Counted from the first letter of the stretch, positions 44,706-58,782 are shown. The stretch is 64,000 bases of DNA from Tubiluchus corallicola (GCA_030141605.1 JAQGDQ010000113.1:62001-126000); one strand, 5' to 3'. Numbers and translations are program-made. Notes: a model not told the origin generated them from the sequence alone.

Positions 44706-45929
44706 GATGCCACACTGGACGTCGCCGCAGCCAGAGCCTCTTTCAATTATGATGTTACATTCGGATGTTTGGACACAGTTCTAATTATGACAAATCCTCT
44801 AGGCATTTATGACAGCGTGTGTTAGATGCTGATATTTGACTTGTGTATTTGCCTGCTCACTTGATGCAGCTAGTTTCATTATAGCCTTCAGACAGGAAGC
44901 TAGCCGATCATCACCCACCCTGCTGACAAAAGTAAGAATGACAAAACGCGATGAAACGTACAAAGTTGACGTTTTTCGGTGAGGGCATTGCGTGTGCACA
45001 CAGAGATTGTGGATACTAAAGTTGCGGCTACTGAGGCTGCGGATGTTCAGGTTTCAATATTGTTAATAATTAATTACTTTCATTCAAATGTACTGATCAT
45101 TGCAGGTTTTTTTGCAAAGCTCACACTTGCTTATAATGCGCGACTGAAAATCTGAAAATAAAAGCTAAATGTGCCTTTTTTAAATACCTGTTATCACAAC
45201 CTGCTGCAACTTGTTTTCTGTACTATAGCATCACAACCTGGCTGCATCATGAGTGTATCCCTGCGCCACCAGTTTCTTATACAGTTATTGAAAACGTGTT
45301 TTTGATAAAGGGCATGAAAATCTGATAGACTGTAAATTGCGTTTTCAAAGCGTTTGCTTTTTCTAAATCGTCTGTCAAAGCCCTATTTATCATCAAGTGC
45401 CTAGTTAACTTTAGTCTCTGCTACTATAAAAGCCACTTTATTTGCTGCAAGACTGCTTATTCTGGCGAATATAAAGTTCATTGCCTAATCTCGTCGTGCA
45501 ATTAGTCACAATATAAAATTATTTTATTTTATGTAATCAATCTACTCCGGAGGTCAGTTTTTAAACATTGAAGCATTTGATTCAGGAACATGTAAAATTC
45601 TTCGAGTAATTTGCAAAAACATTACGGCAGTTCTATGAGACAAAAGTTGTGAACACATGCGGGATATATCATAGACAGGCTCTTCTCGGATAAGTATTTT
45701 AACTCTGACATGATATTTGTATCCACTTATTTTCCTGCCGTTTCTCTTCGTTAGCAAATCATGTTTTAATTTAAACTTCTTGTAAGTGTAAATAACTCTT
45801 ACATACTTGAACATGGAAATCACTTTTGACGTTAGTTAAATATTTCAAGACAAGAATATACTTAAATAAATTTTACCTAAAAATGAAGATATGAGCACGA
45901 TACCACGTTAGGTGTCGTTGTGGCATTAC
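44706..45929. other. gene-free stretch
   Basis: It includes a minus-strand frame (45823-45554, 89 codons, basic) of balanced composition but no recognisable domain. No splice sites could be tied to it. Confidence 0.35.
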
Positions 45930-46512
45930 AGCTGGTACGGTGTCAGTAATAATAATGGTTGCCTTGGTAACGGGGCAGTAATGATATTGGTGGTCATGAT
46001 AACAGCGGCTGAGATAATTTTGGTGATCATGGTAATCGCGGTACTATTTTATTAAGTTCATGGCGGTAAAGTTAAACAAAGACATCTCTATAGAAAATTA
46101 TTAGGTATTATATGGTCTGACAAAACATACAATAATGATCTGCATGATGTGGTCAAGAAGAATCCTTAGAGTATGGGGTCAGCTACTGACGTATATAGAT
46201 TTAGCAAATGCAACTCTAAATTTGCATCGTGGGCAGTGGCGGTGGACAAGAATGCGTGGCATCAACAGGTGGGGCGTACCACGTTTTTAGAATGTAGCAC
46301 CAGCTATGTAGGACCCAGACGGCGACGTAATCGCGGTAGTAATGATTTTGGTAGTTATGTTAATGGCGGTGTTGATCATTTTGGCAGTTGTCGTAAAGGT
46401 GGCAGTGATGATATTGGTGGTCGTTGTAATGGTGATATTGATGATTTTTGTGGTCACAGTAACTGTGGCAGCGGCGATATTGATGGAAACGGCAATGGTG
46501 GTAGTTATGAGA
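45930..46512 (+). repeat. 33-bp minisatellite in two blocks, Gly/Asp-rich in one frame
   Basis: Units like GGTAGTAATGATTTTGGTGG... recur with a 33-base period at about 45950-46050 and 46330-46512. In the frame of 46173-46523 the second block reads as 11-residue units such as GGSDDIGGRCN. The repeat keeps that frame, but the intervening 300 bases are not recognisable and no gene model is supported. Confidence 0.65.
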
Positions 46513-46579
46513 ATGGATTATAAAAAAATTATAAGAATTATAAATATAATAAGTATTATAAGTATTATAAGAAAAAATT

Positions 46580-48480
46580 AACAAAGAAGAAAATCAGAAA
46601 ACTGCTTAAACTTGAATGTAAACATTAGCATTCCTGATGCATATTTTTCAGAGCATGAATATTTCAGACAGCTGTAAACATTTTGATGCCTCTAATGGCG
46701 TTTACAAATCTATTCAATACGCACCTGCAGTTAATTATGTTACCGCTATAAAACTTTATACGTCCCAAATAAATAACCTCCCAACACGAAGCCACACGAA
46801 ACTGACACAATAAAACAAGCATCCCGGATAATTAAAATTGAAAAGTAATAAACATAGATAACTTGAAAACATGGCAATGACGATGAGCACGGCGCCAGTT
46901 CAATTGTTGATAGGTAAAATATGGGGCTTATAACATCATTGTTGATAGTGATCATGTACACGAATCTTAATTAGTGTCGATGCTGACGTGAAATGCCTGT
47001 TAATCGTTTACAGGGATTCCACGATGAAGCCACTGCTGAGGCTAAATCAAGCATCTGCATGTTCATTTCTTCGCGATTCTAAGAAATCCGGTATAGCAAC
47101 TATAAATGCAGAATCTTAGCGATCGGATTTTACTCAAAAACATTGCGGTATAACTATAGTTGCACTTCAATAGTTGTGCGATTTTTTTTCTTGATGTTCT
47201 ACTGTTATTCCAATAAAAGTATATACGTCTTTTGTTGTAGGCGTTATGATGTTTATATTTTCATTGCCTTAGAACTCGTTTAAATTTGCTCCTTACTTAA
47301 ATTTACGTTACCAGAGGATAAATCCTTTTTACGCTCTGTCTCTTTCCTTGTGCAATTTCTGTAATCGTTTTGTTCCCCTTTCTTTATATTGCTTTTCCGT
47401 CCCATCTTTGTTCCTTATCTCATTTTCTCTGTCTCAAACATGCAATTAGTATGCCTTCTTTTGCTGCAGGCAGATTGAAAATCTTGAGTCAATATATTGG
47501 CCTTAATCTCTAGTTAATGCTACTGATTGACTGAACACTTGATAATGTTATTGTAAGGCAATCACCAAACGTGCAGATTGTACTGAATCGGTGATTAATG
47601 GCTCGGAAAATGTGTTATTGTTACGGTATCACGTTTTTTTTGACTGTAACAATTATTATGTAACCTGTTTAATACTAAATACGTTACTTTTAGTATTTCT
47701 CTCAGAATGACTTTATTTTAAGAATTTTTTATTAATTTTATTTATATAATTATGCTTTTCTTTGATTTTATATCGGTCGGAGTATCAGTAACATCTAAAC
47801 AAGGAAAAAATTATCGCTGGACCTATGTTTTCCATAAAGAATTTAAAAAACAAGCTAGACTTGGATTTTAGAAGACATAGGAAGATTCGCACATCAGTTC
47901 AACCTACATATTTTAACAAAGAAAGATTAAACAAATTTCCCCAATCTTTGAAAACATGGAAGATCTTGCTAAAAATAAGCATTATTAGAAGCACACAGAT
48001 TTGGACACAAGGGTGTTTAGGTGAGCCAGGTGGATCAGGAAAGATAGGTGAACAGGGCAGGTAAATCAGGAAACCTGGATGCAAAGCACATCGTGATGTG
48101 TACATGCAAGACAGGATATCAGACACAGAAGACTAAACACACCAAGTTTTTCTAAGTACGGAACTCGAATTTCTTTCTATTGACGGTCCTAACTCAATAT
48201 AAACTTGATGGAGCATGACCGTGTTGTTAGATTTTATAAGTGATATAAAGTGAAATCGGTAAACTTCGTCATCAGGCCAATGGCTTCGGAGACACAGTGC
48301 GTGCTTAACAAGTGAATATTGTTATTATTATCATTTCTTTCATCTACGTACTAAGAAGAAAATCTTTAATAGACGCCTTTGTAAATATTGTAGAAGAAAA
48401 TTGTATTACTGACATAATTTTATATCGTAATATCTAAATGATAACACAGTTACCATTGCAATTTATGTTGTAATATATAC
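46580..48480. other. gene-free stretch
   Basis: Short frames only, including 47825-48064, whose end reads GEPGGSGKIGEQGR because of a GGTGA/CAGG simple sequence. I see no gene. Confidence 0.4.
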
Positions 48481-48508
48481 ATACATATATATATATATAT
48501 ATATATTA
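48478..48508. repeat. (AT)n microsatellite
   Basis: ATACATACATAT passes into a pure AT run. It lies about 130 bases beyond the minus-strand LINE remnant and could derive from that element's tail. Confidence 0.75.
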
Positions 48509-48633
48509 GTAGTAGTTTAGTGTCACACATGACCATGTTATTACAGTAATCATTTCTACAGTAGTCATCACAAAACACATTTAGTATTTAGTACTAAGAC
48601 ACAGTATTCACATTAGTATTAATACCAAATAAT

Positions 48634-48830
48634 TCAGCTGAAAATGCGTAAAATATCATTTCCAAATTTAGCTAATACTTCATTTTCCAGATTTAAAAAA
48701 TCATTCCAAGTATTTGAAGTGAGGTTATATTTCTTTCTTATACATTCCGTTTTCTTGCATGCCAAAACCACATGTTCCTCAACTTGCACGCTTATAATGT
48801 CGCAGGTACACGATCTCAAGTTTCTGGGTA
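48634..48830 (-). pseudogene. LINE ORF2 C-terminal fragment with zinc-knuckle-like motif
   Basis: The minus-strand frame reads SCTCDIISVQVEEHVVLACK followed by ECIRKKYN...WNDFLNLENEVLAKFG. The C-x-C, H and C spacing with VEEHV matches the C-terminal motif of many LINE reverse transcriptases. Only about 60 codons remain. Confidence 0.65.
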
Positions 48831-49486
48831 TTGGTGGTTAGCCCACCTTCCTGACTCAACGTAATGTATATATATATATATTCACTAGCTAAGAAAGCCT
48901 GTACCTGGATTTTGGTTTGCACTGTGTTGAATCGTCACAAACACTCGCAAACGTAAAACAACAGGCTGTCTTTGCTTCAAGGCAAATAAACTATTACATC
49001 AAATAAATTAGCTAAATCAAACAAACAAAAATCTTTTCTTTTTTGTTCATTTCTTTTTACTTTTTTTGATGTTGGCGTTATTAATTAAGTATGGTTTGAT
49101 CAAACAACTCTGATCAAACAAACTATCAATGCAAAAAAAACAAAAATGTGCTATAAGTCAACCGCGCGTAAACAATCTGAAACCTGTCTAATTACAGCGT
49201 GTACCATTCTCCCGTTAAATTAATAGGTATACTATTCTATTAATTATTTTCTTGTACAAGTTTCGCAATTATTCTGTTGTATCACAAGATTAATGATTTT
49301 CTGCAGCATACAGATATTAAAGAAAAACATGATAATTTTTGACATCCTATACCAATTTTAATACCTATAGTGATGCCAAAGTGTTCCTGATGAATATGTT
49401 AGAAATTAATTAAGGTCCGGTGAGCCAGTTAGTGATGACGTCATAACTGAACATAATTTTCAGCACCACAGGCATTCCACCTCAGT

Positions 49487-49795
49487 TTTTTGAAACTAGA
49501 AGATATTTATAATCTTGAATTATTTAAATTCATGTATAAGTTTAATAACCGGCAGTTGCCTGAACTATATACTAACTACTTTACATTAATCAAAGACTAT
49601 ACTAGGTCTTCCATTATGGGACAGTATTTTCAAATTCGATTTAACACAGCGTATGGCTTAAATACCTTACAGCACAATTGAGTTATTTTGTGGAATAGTA
49701 TGCCGAAGACAATCATTTCTTCCCATTCTTTAAAAATAACTACCAAGCAATATAAGACATTTTTAATTAGTAAATATACATCGGCGTTGAAGACC
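49487..49795 (+). pseudogene. LINE ORF2 C-terminal fragment
   Basis: The frame reads KLEDIYNLELFKFMYKFNNR, then LPELYTNYF, a stop at 49681 and VILWNSMPKTI...SLKITTKQYKTFLISKY. This is the LWNSLP-type end of CR1/L2-like ORF2 proteins. One stop interrupts it. Confidence 0.8.
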
Positions 49796-50338
49796 AGAGG
49801 TTTTTTCTTTTTTGTGCATGTGTGTGTTTTTGCACTAGTGGTTTTCTTTTACTAATAGGTAACTTTTGTTACTTTTATTAATAAAAGGTATAAATCAATT
49901 AAAATGAAATTATTCAGTCATCGTAGCCTATATCTGTATCTGTTTCCACTTGGAAAACGGCCCTTGAATGCTCTTAGTTTGTAACCAGCAGGATATTTGC
50001 TTGATTAGTTGACCAATTAATTTATGTGAGAAAAGTATCATTATCTTTCACGTAGTATAATGGAACACATTATTTTAGTTTTAATTATCGATTAAGAATC
50101 ATACTTTGCTGATGAATGCCCCTCTCCCTTCATTATACATAAGATTATATGCATATTATGGTATTGCGATTGTTCCTTATAGCCATATTTATCAAAATAA
50201 TTTGCTTATAACGACTTATAACATAGCCTCTTCTCGCCCACATATAATTAACATTATTTTCCTCATAATACAAAAAATTTTGAATGTATTATTGTAGCAT
50301 TAATTTTGCTACTAAATCACTTATATTCTTATAATTTG
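49796..50338. other. gene-free stretch
   Basis: AT-rich with short frames. Nothing recognisable. Confidence 0.4.
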
Positions 50339-50353
50339 CCCCCCCCCCCCCCC
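50339..50353 (+). repeat. C15 homopolymer
   Basis: Fifteen consecutive C bases in an otherwise AT-rich setting. Confidence 0.95.
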
Positions 50354-50477
50354 ATAGCCGTCTTTAAGGTTATGATGGCTATATTACTACCACCAGTTAC
50401 ACTTAACTATTATATACAATTATAGTTATTACTACAAATATAATATATAATTTAATCTCTTTCCCCACTTAAATATG

Positions 50478-50725
50478 GGCACATATATGTGTATATGTAT
50501 ATAATTGTATATACAAGTAAGTAATATGTAAGTATGCATGCATGTGTGTATGTATTGTATACATGTATGTGTCTATGTATGTGTGTGTGGTATACACGAG
50601 TGTATGCATGTACATATGTGTTATATATATATATATATATATACGTAGGGGTTTATGTAAATGCATATAAATATATATACGTGTGTATGAGTGTTTATAT
50701 GTATGTTTGTACAAATATATATCTA
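50478..50725. repeat. imperfect TATG/TGTA/AT simple-sequence block
   Basis: About 250 bases of alternating purine-pyrimidine words (GTATAT, GTATGT, a pure AT run at about 50622-50642). Frames of up to 81 codons on both strands are artefacts. Confidence 0.8.
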
Positions 50726-51633
50726 CTCTGTAGGAGTATATCGATTTAGAATATTATAAAGTTCCCCATGCTAACTGACAGCTTTAAAGGATCATTATGG
50801 TACTCTTCTGTAGAATTAACAATACACATTATCATATAAATATATACTTATTACTGCTTGTTGGTGCATTGAGAGATAATTCAAATTCGTAACTATTTAA
50901 AATTTTTCACTCTGTAAGGCCCACTCAAAGTCGTAATTACATATTATGTTTTCCTTTCTCAACTTTCAGTTTTATTGCTTTTATAGCATTGTTATTATTA
51001 CAATGTTTACTTCATCCTTATTTACATTATTAAGTTATCTACAGAAGCATGCACAATTATAATGCTTTTCATTTAAAAATGTGAGTGTGTTAATGACCGT
51101 ATGGTCGTACACTCACCTCGCACTACTCAAATTATTTTATTTTAATTTTATTGATGTGTTTAATATTGTATTTTTTGATGTGTGAAATAGAAATTCATAG
51201 TTCATAATTCATATTTCTATGAGCGTGTTGTACCCTCTCGTGGAAAGCGAAAAGGGAAAGCGAAAATAGAACTTCAGTGCTATTCCACAACATTTAGTTT
51301 AATACAGAAAACATACAAATTTTAAGTTTACCCCTATGTTCACCCGTGAGCTCTCCAACGTGTGCGTCAAATCACAACTTAACGCATGTGACCTGAGAGG
51401 CACAGCGCCTGTTTTGTGTCAACGCGTTTCTATGTTGCAGGTGCTCGTACATCCAGCGAATGGCGAAATGCATGTAACAGGGAAGAATTAGCCCCACCGT
51501 ATTTTTTTATTTTTTAGATTGTTCCTTTTGAGCTGCTGTTTAAGACTGAGTTTGGTCTTCCTTTAACAAACATAGTACGCAGAAACACAGTACAAGAGAA
51601 TGAGAGAGAAATAGAGTGAGAGAGAAAAAGAAA
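50726..51633. other. gene-free stretch
   Basis: No recognisable gene. A GTGTACGACCATACGG-like segment near 51095-51115 and otherwise AT-rich DNA. Confidence 0.35.
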
Positions 51634-52435
<802 letters not shown>

Positions 52436-52505
52436 AGTAGGGCGTTCATGGCTAAGTGGATACACACGTTCATGCGAGTGACGCGGGTTCGATGCTTACT
52501 CGCTC
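52436..52505 (+). repeat. tRNA-like sequence, degenerate
   Basis: GGGCGTTCATGGCTAAGTGG resembles a tRNA 5' half with A box, followed by a CATGC anticodon-like loop and a B box CGGGTTCGATGC. The acceptor stem is not maintained, so it is a tRNA pseudogene or SINE head. Confidence 0.5.
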
Positions 52506-53737
52506 AGAGCAGTAAGGGCTGTTTATCTCATAGAATGACGATGTGTATATATATCCGAACGAGGTAGGAATACCTTTGTCGATTCAGTGGCCAATTTTTA
52601 GAGATATCCTTGATTCCAATCATGCCATAAACATCTCGTCGAGTAGGCCTTCCCTTTGGGTGCTGAATTCGAGCTTTGCTGTGCCGAAGAGTGTAAAAAA
52701 TAGTAGCTTTAATAGGCATTTTATATGATCTCAACTCAACTTATGAGTCAATAATAACAAAACGATGAAAGAACAATTAAGTGCGTCTGTTTCACCTTCC
52801 CTTTTAAATTTTAAACAGGCAATATTAAGCACTCCTATGCTTTTTTACACGATGGAAGCTTCTCCATTTTAATTTTTTAAAGTCGCACTAAGTCAATTGC
52901 GCTCTCTTTTACCTGGAATACATACTTATTATCTTCAATGCCCAAGATTTCACAAATCAAGCAAATTAGAGTAGATTCAGCTGCGCATACGTGGATTTCT
53001 AACGCATTTGGATTCCTATGTCCCAGGCCAGTCAAAAACTAGTCCAATACTAGATGGTCCTACTGCCATAATTGCGCATGGATTTCCCATAAACACATTA
53101 TTATGTGTTTTCGGCATCTTCGTTCGATGTAAAAAATCGATTGCCCGTAGACCGTTATGGAGAAACCAGTGCAGAGTCAAATCACGTGACTGGTTTATGT
53201 ACCCCGTAACTATTTAGGTACGCCATTAAGACAATTTTATCATCTGTTTTTCGCTAAGCTGTAAAGCATTGATTATCACTGATGGAAAAAGTGTCAAGTG
53301 TTCCAAGTGCTGTAAGAGTAGCCTATATCTAATCTGCGTAATTCCACAGAAACAAATTCTGTGAATTTATAGCGCTGAGAGGTTGACAGGCGTCTGAATA
53401 ATTTAAAGGTTTCCTGTCAGATAGCAGGAGCTACAAGTATGAGAAAAATAATGTTGACGTCTTTTCACTTTTCTGAACTCTCCATTGGGGACTCAAAGTC
53501 AGACGCCATCATTTTAGCAAATTGTTATCGCTTTTTAGTATCAAGTATTGTATCAAGTTCTGATCATTGTTAATGATGCTACAAACCCACTATTAATTAA
53601 ATTATGTAATTAAATCAATGTAGAATAATTAATCTAATTAGTTAGAATCACTGCAGTGTGAGCTGTCTAACAAAGAATATGCTGAATACCTTTGGACAGC
53701 TGTACGGGATGCACTTTGGACTGCTTCCACCACTGGA
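52506..53737. other. gene-free stretch
   Basis: Short frames only (for example 53008-53217). No gene or repeat recognised. Confidence 0.4.
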
Positions 53738-53850
53738 AAATAAGGTGGTCTAGTGGTCTAAGGCTAAGGCAGCTGCCTTATAATCAGAACGTTCCAGGTT
53801 CAAAACCAGCCTGCATCCCAAATTTTCACATTTCCTGTTTTTCAGGTTTG
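53738..53850 (+). repeat. tRNA-derived SINE, family 2, second copy
   Basis: The tRNA-like head has GGTGGTCTAGTGGTCTAAGG, a CTTATAAT anticodon-like loop and a B-box-like AGGTTCAAAACC, then the 3' part TTTTCACATTTCCTG shared with 30697-30832. This copy lacks the (ATT)n tail. Confidence 0.6.
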
Positions 53851-55279
53851 GTATCAAAATTTAATTAATTGTCTGGTTGTTTCATCATAAATAATAAGCT
53901 TTACAATAAGATATAATGATTAAATCGAATAAATATTAGAATACAGCACAACTCTACTTGTACATGTGGTTTTTAGACTCCTGGTACTGTGGTACATGCA
54001 ATTTATTAAGCAGGCTCGTATATGATTGAACGGCTTAAAACTCGCAACCACTCTGCAACAAATGTTCGATAGCTGTGGTACACGTGATTCTAACTTTCAG
54101 TTCTTTTAGTTTTACGTCTAAAGCTTAAGAAGCACAAGCCTCTTTGAAAACAAGCACAAATAATTTAGACAATAAAATGCCAGCAAATACTTTGTCGTGG
54201 CCACTAAATTATTAATATTTTAATGATATTTTAAAAGTTCCGTAAAATTTTTAAAAATTGGTAATGAATAATAATTTTTCAAGATAAAAATAAACCGCTA
54301 TGGTTTATAAACACTCTAGCAATCACAGTCATGATCTAACTAATTAATTACTTTTTAAAAAATTTTGAAATATTAAATTTTAAAATTTAGATTTTTTAGA
54401 TTTTGTATTTGCAGCGACTTTCATTTAAATCAGTATACCACACTCTTTCTTATATGTAGCCAAGCAGTGATTTTACTGCTCGAGTCAAAACGGCAGCAGA
54501 AGAAAACGGTGCAAAACTTCAAAATGTGCGCTAAAAATGTTCACTTACTCAGTCAGAAGAGGCTAAGAGCTTACAACAAGTGAACGTCGGTCAGTCGACC
54601 AGTTGCGAAGAACACCGAGAATCAAATTAGTTAGGGATTTATGAAACACCTTATAATGTTTAATTTGGCGAACTGGGTGGAGCTTTACTAAACAAAATAA
54701 GTAAAACTGAAATATATCTTTATATAATAAGATGTTATATAATCATTTTTCCGACCGCTCGTCTATTAGTATTTCAGTAGTGCCCGGCCTATATATCTAT
54801 CCCAGAGGTAATCCCAAAGTATCCCAGAATTCCACATAGTAACACCTGAGTCTTTTCAATTCCGGGAAGAGATAATTATAAGATTACTGATGTTCTTGCG
54901 CGGCAGAGCTTGTCAGAGAGAAAGTATTGATATGCTGCCAGAAAAACCGTATAAGAGTTCTTGCATTTAACGGTTACCGTACCATTTCAGCGGCAGAGAA
55001 ACGAATGAACACTACTCAATGCCCCAGGACACATCCCAGGCTTCATTAGTGAAGCATAATAATCATGATTCCTCGCATTTACACAAATCAGTCACGGAGA
55101 GTCTCGTTAAAAACGTTCCCTTTAACACGTCAATAATTAGGACAGGATTTCTCAAGATGAGTCTTAGACACGCTGCCTTAATTTCAGGAATAGCAATACA
55201 ACCAGCCACAACCTGCTATCAGTAAATTTATATCTATGTTAACACTTCTCAAACCTGAAGTATGTTTATTATCGTGCAT
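53851..55279. other. gene-free stretch
   Basis: A segment near 54285-54335 (TTTATAAACACTCTAGCAAT) matches the right arm of the inverted-repeat element at 35016-35262, so a broken relative of that element is present. No gene recognised. Confidence 0.45.
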
Positions 55280-55722
55280 CGATTCATTCTTCCTTCATTC
55301 CTAAACCATCCATTCATTCGTTCTACCGTCTGCCCGACCGTTCGCTACTTTGTTCGTTCGTTTGTTCGTTTACTTGTTCGTTCGCTCATTCATTCATTCG
55401 TTCGTTCGTTCGTTCGTTTATTCATTCTTACATTCTTTCGTTAGTTCATTCATCCATTCATTCATTCATTGACTCACTACTTCACTCATTCATTCATTCA
55501 TTCGTTCATTCATTTATTCATTCATTCTTTGACTCTCTACTTCACTCATTCATTCATTCGTTCATTTACTTATTCATTCATTTATTCACTACTTCTCTCA
55601 TTCGCTCATTCGTTCATTCATTTATTCATTCATTTACTCACATACTCACGTTCACTCCCTCACTCACTCACTCACTCACACACTCATTCGCTCACTTATT
55701 CATTCATTCGTTCATTCAAAAA
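55280..55722 (+). repeat. TTCA/TTCG tetranucleotide array, 440 bp
   Basis: A long degenerate array of CATT and GTTC-type tetranucleotides, with local longer-period copies containing CTCACTACTTCACTCATTC. His/Ser/Phe frames are artefacts. Confidence 0.9.
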
Positions 55723-57300
55723 ATGAAAAATCTAGGCCTGTTGGGCATTTTACGTTAATAGTAAAAACTATATATGTAAAATTCATTTTCCACTTTCTTT
55801 TTAAAAGTTCGATGAAAAATAAAAATTCGTTATTGGTTCTCGGATGATTAGCAACTAACAATTGAAATGTCTTATATAAACTTAAAAGGTCAAAAGCTAA
55901 TGATTGAAGTGAGAGTCGTAAACTGTCTTGAAATAACAAAATTACTGTATTGAATATTTCTTTACCTACCACGGGCTGTAAAAGAGATTTTTACAGCGCT
56001 TCCCCATCTCCCATGATTAGGAGGGAGCGGTGTTTCCTTTCGCTCAGTACCAGGCCGTCAATTTACACAAGCTTACTTACAATGCGCGTAGTATATGCAG
56101 CATGTTCATCACTACAATACAGATATGCATTGAAAACTATAACTTGAAAACCCTAACTTTGGAGCATGATTAAAGCTCAACACTTTAATTTAAACAATTT
56201 AAACTTTACAGTTTATAAGTCAAGTCTGAGAAAAACTGGCATGACGTTGGATTTAGAATATTTTTGAGCAGTCACTGTCAAAGAAGATCTAAAATTTTTT
56301 CTGTTATTTTGTTGATGTTGATGGAGGCAATTAAACTAACGCTCCGAGAATGACACTACTCTTGGTAGCACTGCACGCGTTGACTTCTTCGATTACAGAT
56401 TCGAAACGATTATTTTCAAGTAGTTTTTAAGTGGATCACATTTTGGTTCCAAAAAGTACATTACTGCTAAATCGCCAGTATGCATGAGTCCAAAGTTTTC
56501 ATTAAAAGGTGCAAATATTCCGCTCGTTCATTCTTAATTCTTAAGCACTCAAGTAAACACATATGAAGCGGAAACTAGCTTTTGAGCGAGAAAAGTCGTT
56601 TATAACCTACAATCCAGACCTGCATGTAGATGACTTGAAAGCGCTAACTTTAAAACATTATTAAAGCTCAATCGCACTTTTGCGACAAACGCTTTATTAT
56701 TTTCGCTTGAAAATTTAATGTGCAAATTTAGCACTTACCAAAATTCCTATAAAAGTACACTTCTGGTGCGACTACTTCCGGTTTGCCACAGATTGGTCCC
56801 CTAGCTTTAATGTTGCATTAAATCATCAGGAAATTATTTTCCTTGCACATTAATTGATTTTATAACACCGTTCTTCTGCTTTCTGAAATCATTTTAGAAC
56901 TAAGATAAACTGTGAATGGTTGAGAATCGTGATAATCGTCTGCTACGGTGAATACTGCGCCGAGTTGTTCGAGCATGCGCATTAGATGTTTTGATAATTA
57001 ACCTGGAAAAACTGAAACCCGTCAAGTTGACTGTGGTGCTCAGACCACATGACTCCCAGTCGCACACTGGCTACAGAGATTTTCACACGCCAACGCAACT
57101 TTAAGAAAGATTTTTGCTCGAGTTTCATCCGTTACACCAAATCGTTAAAAACTCTTTAAAATTTCTCGTCCAAGAATATCAAGTCGCCTCTTGATTATCA
57201 TCGAAGGCGTTAAGTAAATACATCAGTGCCAAAGTTATTCCTATCAAGCAAATGGCATGAGCAACTAAAAAGCGTCAGTATGCATTGATGATGGACAGTG
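55723..57300. other. gene-free stretch
   Basis: A minus-strand frame at 55972-55712 (86 codons) has protein-like composition but no recognisable domain. Nothing else is recognisable. Confidence 0.35.
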
Positions 57301-57370
57301 ATAACGATAACGATGGTGATGATGATGATAATGATGACGACATCATAACGATAATAATAACAACGACGGC
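57300..57370. repeat. GAT/GATAAC-type simple sequence
   Basis: Imperfect ATGATG and ATAACG units precede the tail of the minus-strand LINE remnant. Confidence 0.6.
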
Positions 57371-57420
57371 GATGATGATAGTGATGAAGATGCCAAGGAC
57401 GATCACAACAAAATGACTTT

Positions 57421-58455
57421 AGTAGTAGTAGTAGTAGTAGTAGTAAAATCTTTATTTGCCATTTTAAAACATTGACCATCATAATACAAGACAGACAATC
57501 AGTGTTAGTTCATATGAAAAAAAACATACACTGTTCTGGGCAAATGCGTCTGGTGCAAGCTAAACTATAAGTGCAACTAGAAATTCAAAAAATAAAATAT
57601 AAACTAGTTTAGTACGGTCTAGAAAAAATGTAATTATGATTTGAGTAAGTGTCATCGTGTTCGTATGTCGGATATTCAAAACGTGTCATTAAATGTTTTT
57701 TTAATTTAGACTTGAATATTGATAAAGAGCTGCTGTGTTTTAGTGATGTCGGTAATGAATTCCAAAGTTGTATAGCTTGTTTAGTAATGGAATTCTTTCC
57801 ATATTGGTTGTTCGTTCTAATGTTTCTTAAATTCAGTGTTCTGTTATTCATACTGGGGTTTTTAAGAAATGGGAACTTATTGTTTTTGAAGGGAGCATTA
57901 ATATTGTTGATATATTTATAGAGAAACAGGAGAGTTTGATAATCTCTGTGGGCTTCTAGTATCGGGATTTTCATGGAGTTTCTTAAAGAGGTGGCAGAAT
58001 ATTTACTTGTATTGTGAGATGATTTCAAAGAGTGGCCATTAACTAATCGTAAAGCGTAGTTTTGAAGTACATTTAACTTATGACTCTCTTTTCACTTTTT
58101 GGTATAGTATGCAGGCATATAAATAATGGGGCAAAATTAAAGTTTTGTAAATTAGAATTTTTGTTTGTTTTGATAGCTGTCCTCTGATTTGTCGAAGGCA
58201 CGAAGTACTTAATGTCATTTTTTATAAATGTTGATAAACTGCTCTTCCCATGTAAGCATGTTGTCAAACTTAACGCCCAAGAAATTAACAACTTTTGACT
58301 GCACGATAACATCATTTTCTATTTGCAAGGATGTAGCAGCTGTATTTTCAGTATTGTTAATTGTTGGGGATAATACCATAAATTCTGTTTTGACACTATT
58401 CATTTTTAGCTTGTAATAATTAAATGCCATGTTGATATTCTTTGTTGACAATGAC
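57421..58455 (-). mobile_element. 5'-truncated LINE with (ACT)n tail
   Basis: On the minus strand the remnant starts after the RT active site (KTEFMVLSP, then VVNFLGVKFDNMLTWEEQF at about 58290-58230) and continues in a second frame to the C-terminus (58028-57609: EAHRDYQTLLFLYKYIN, QLWNSLPTSLKHSSSLSIFK). An AATAAA at 57456-57451 and a run of eight TAC/ACT units (57444-57421) follow. The two coding pieces are separated by frameshifts. It is a dead copy of a CR1/L2-like element. Confidence 0.85.
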
Positions 58456-58782
58456 CTGATGATTATGATAATTGTAAATAAAATTACATGTATGACTATT
58501 ATTATGATGATGACACTGATGCAATCATCAATTGGCGATGATGATAATAATATCTGGTCCCTTAGGAAAAACAGATAACAAAGCAGTGGTATTGATGGTG
58601 ATGAAATTGTCGGTATCGATTGTTAACCGTAAGGAGGATGATGGCAATGGGTCTTTTGATGCTTGATTTTGTCATTTTTGAAGTCAAAAATTTTAACCGC
58701 GTTTTAGTCTACACCAACAAAAAAGCAAGTGTTTTAAAATACAGATAGGCCTAATAAAACTAATAATATCTTTTACAAAAAT
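58456..58782. other. gene-free stretch between LINE remnants
   Basis: GAT-rich simple sequence near 58470-58560, then AT-rich DNA leading into the left flank repeat of the next LINE. Confidence 0.45.

Noticed and set aside
45554-45823. 89-residue basic minus-strand frame
   Set aside because: No domain recognised and no neighbouring exon could be joined.
46060-46330. Possible LINE C-terminal similarity (VDKNAWHQQVGRTT)
   Set aside because: Resemblance to DRAAWR-type LINE ends is too short and no other LINE motif is nearby.
47825-48064. Frame ending in a collagen-like GEPGGSGKIGEQGR
   Set aside because: Only about four Gly-x-y-like triplets, generated by a local GGTGA/CAGG simple sequence; no domain or splice support.
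55712-55972. 86-residue minus-strand frame with protein-like composition
   Set aside because: No recognisable family, no splice signals, and it ends in the TTCA array; kept only as a note.
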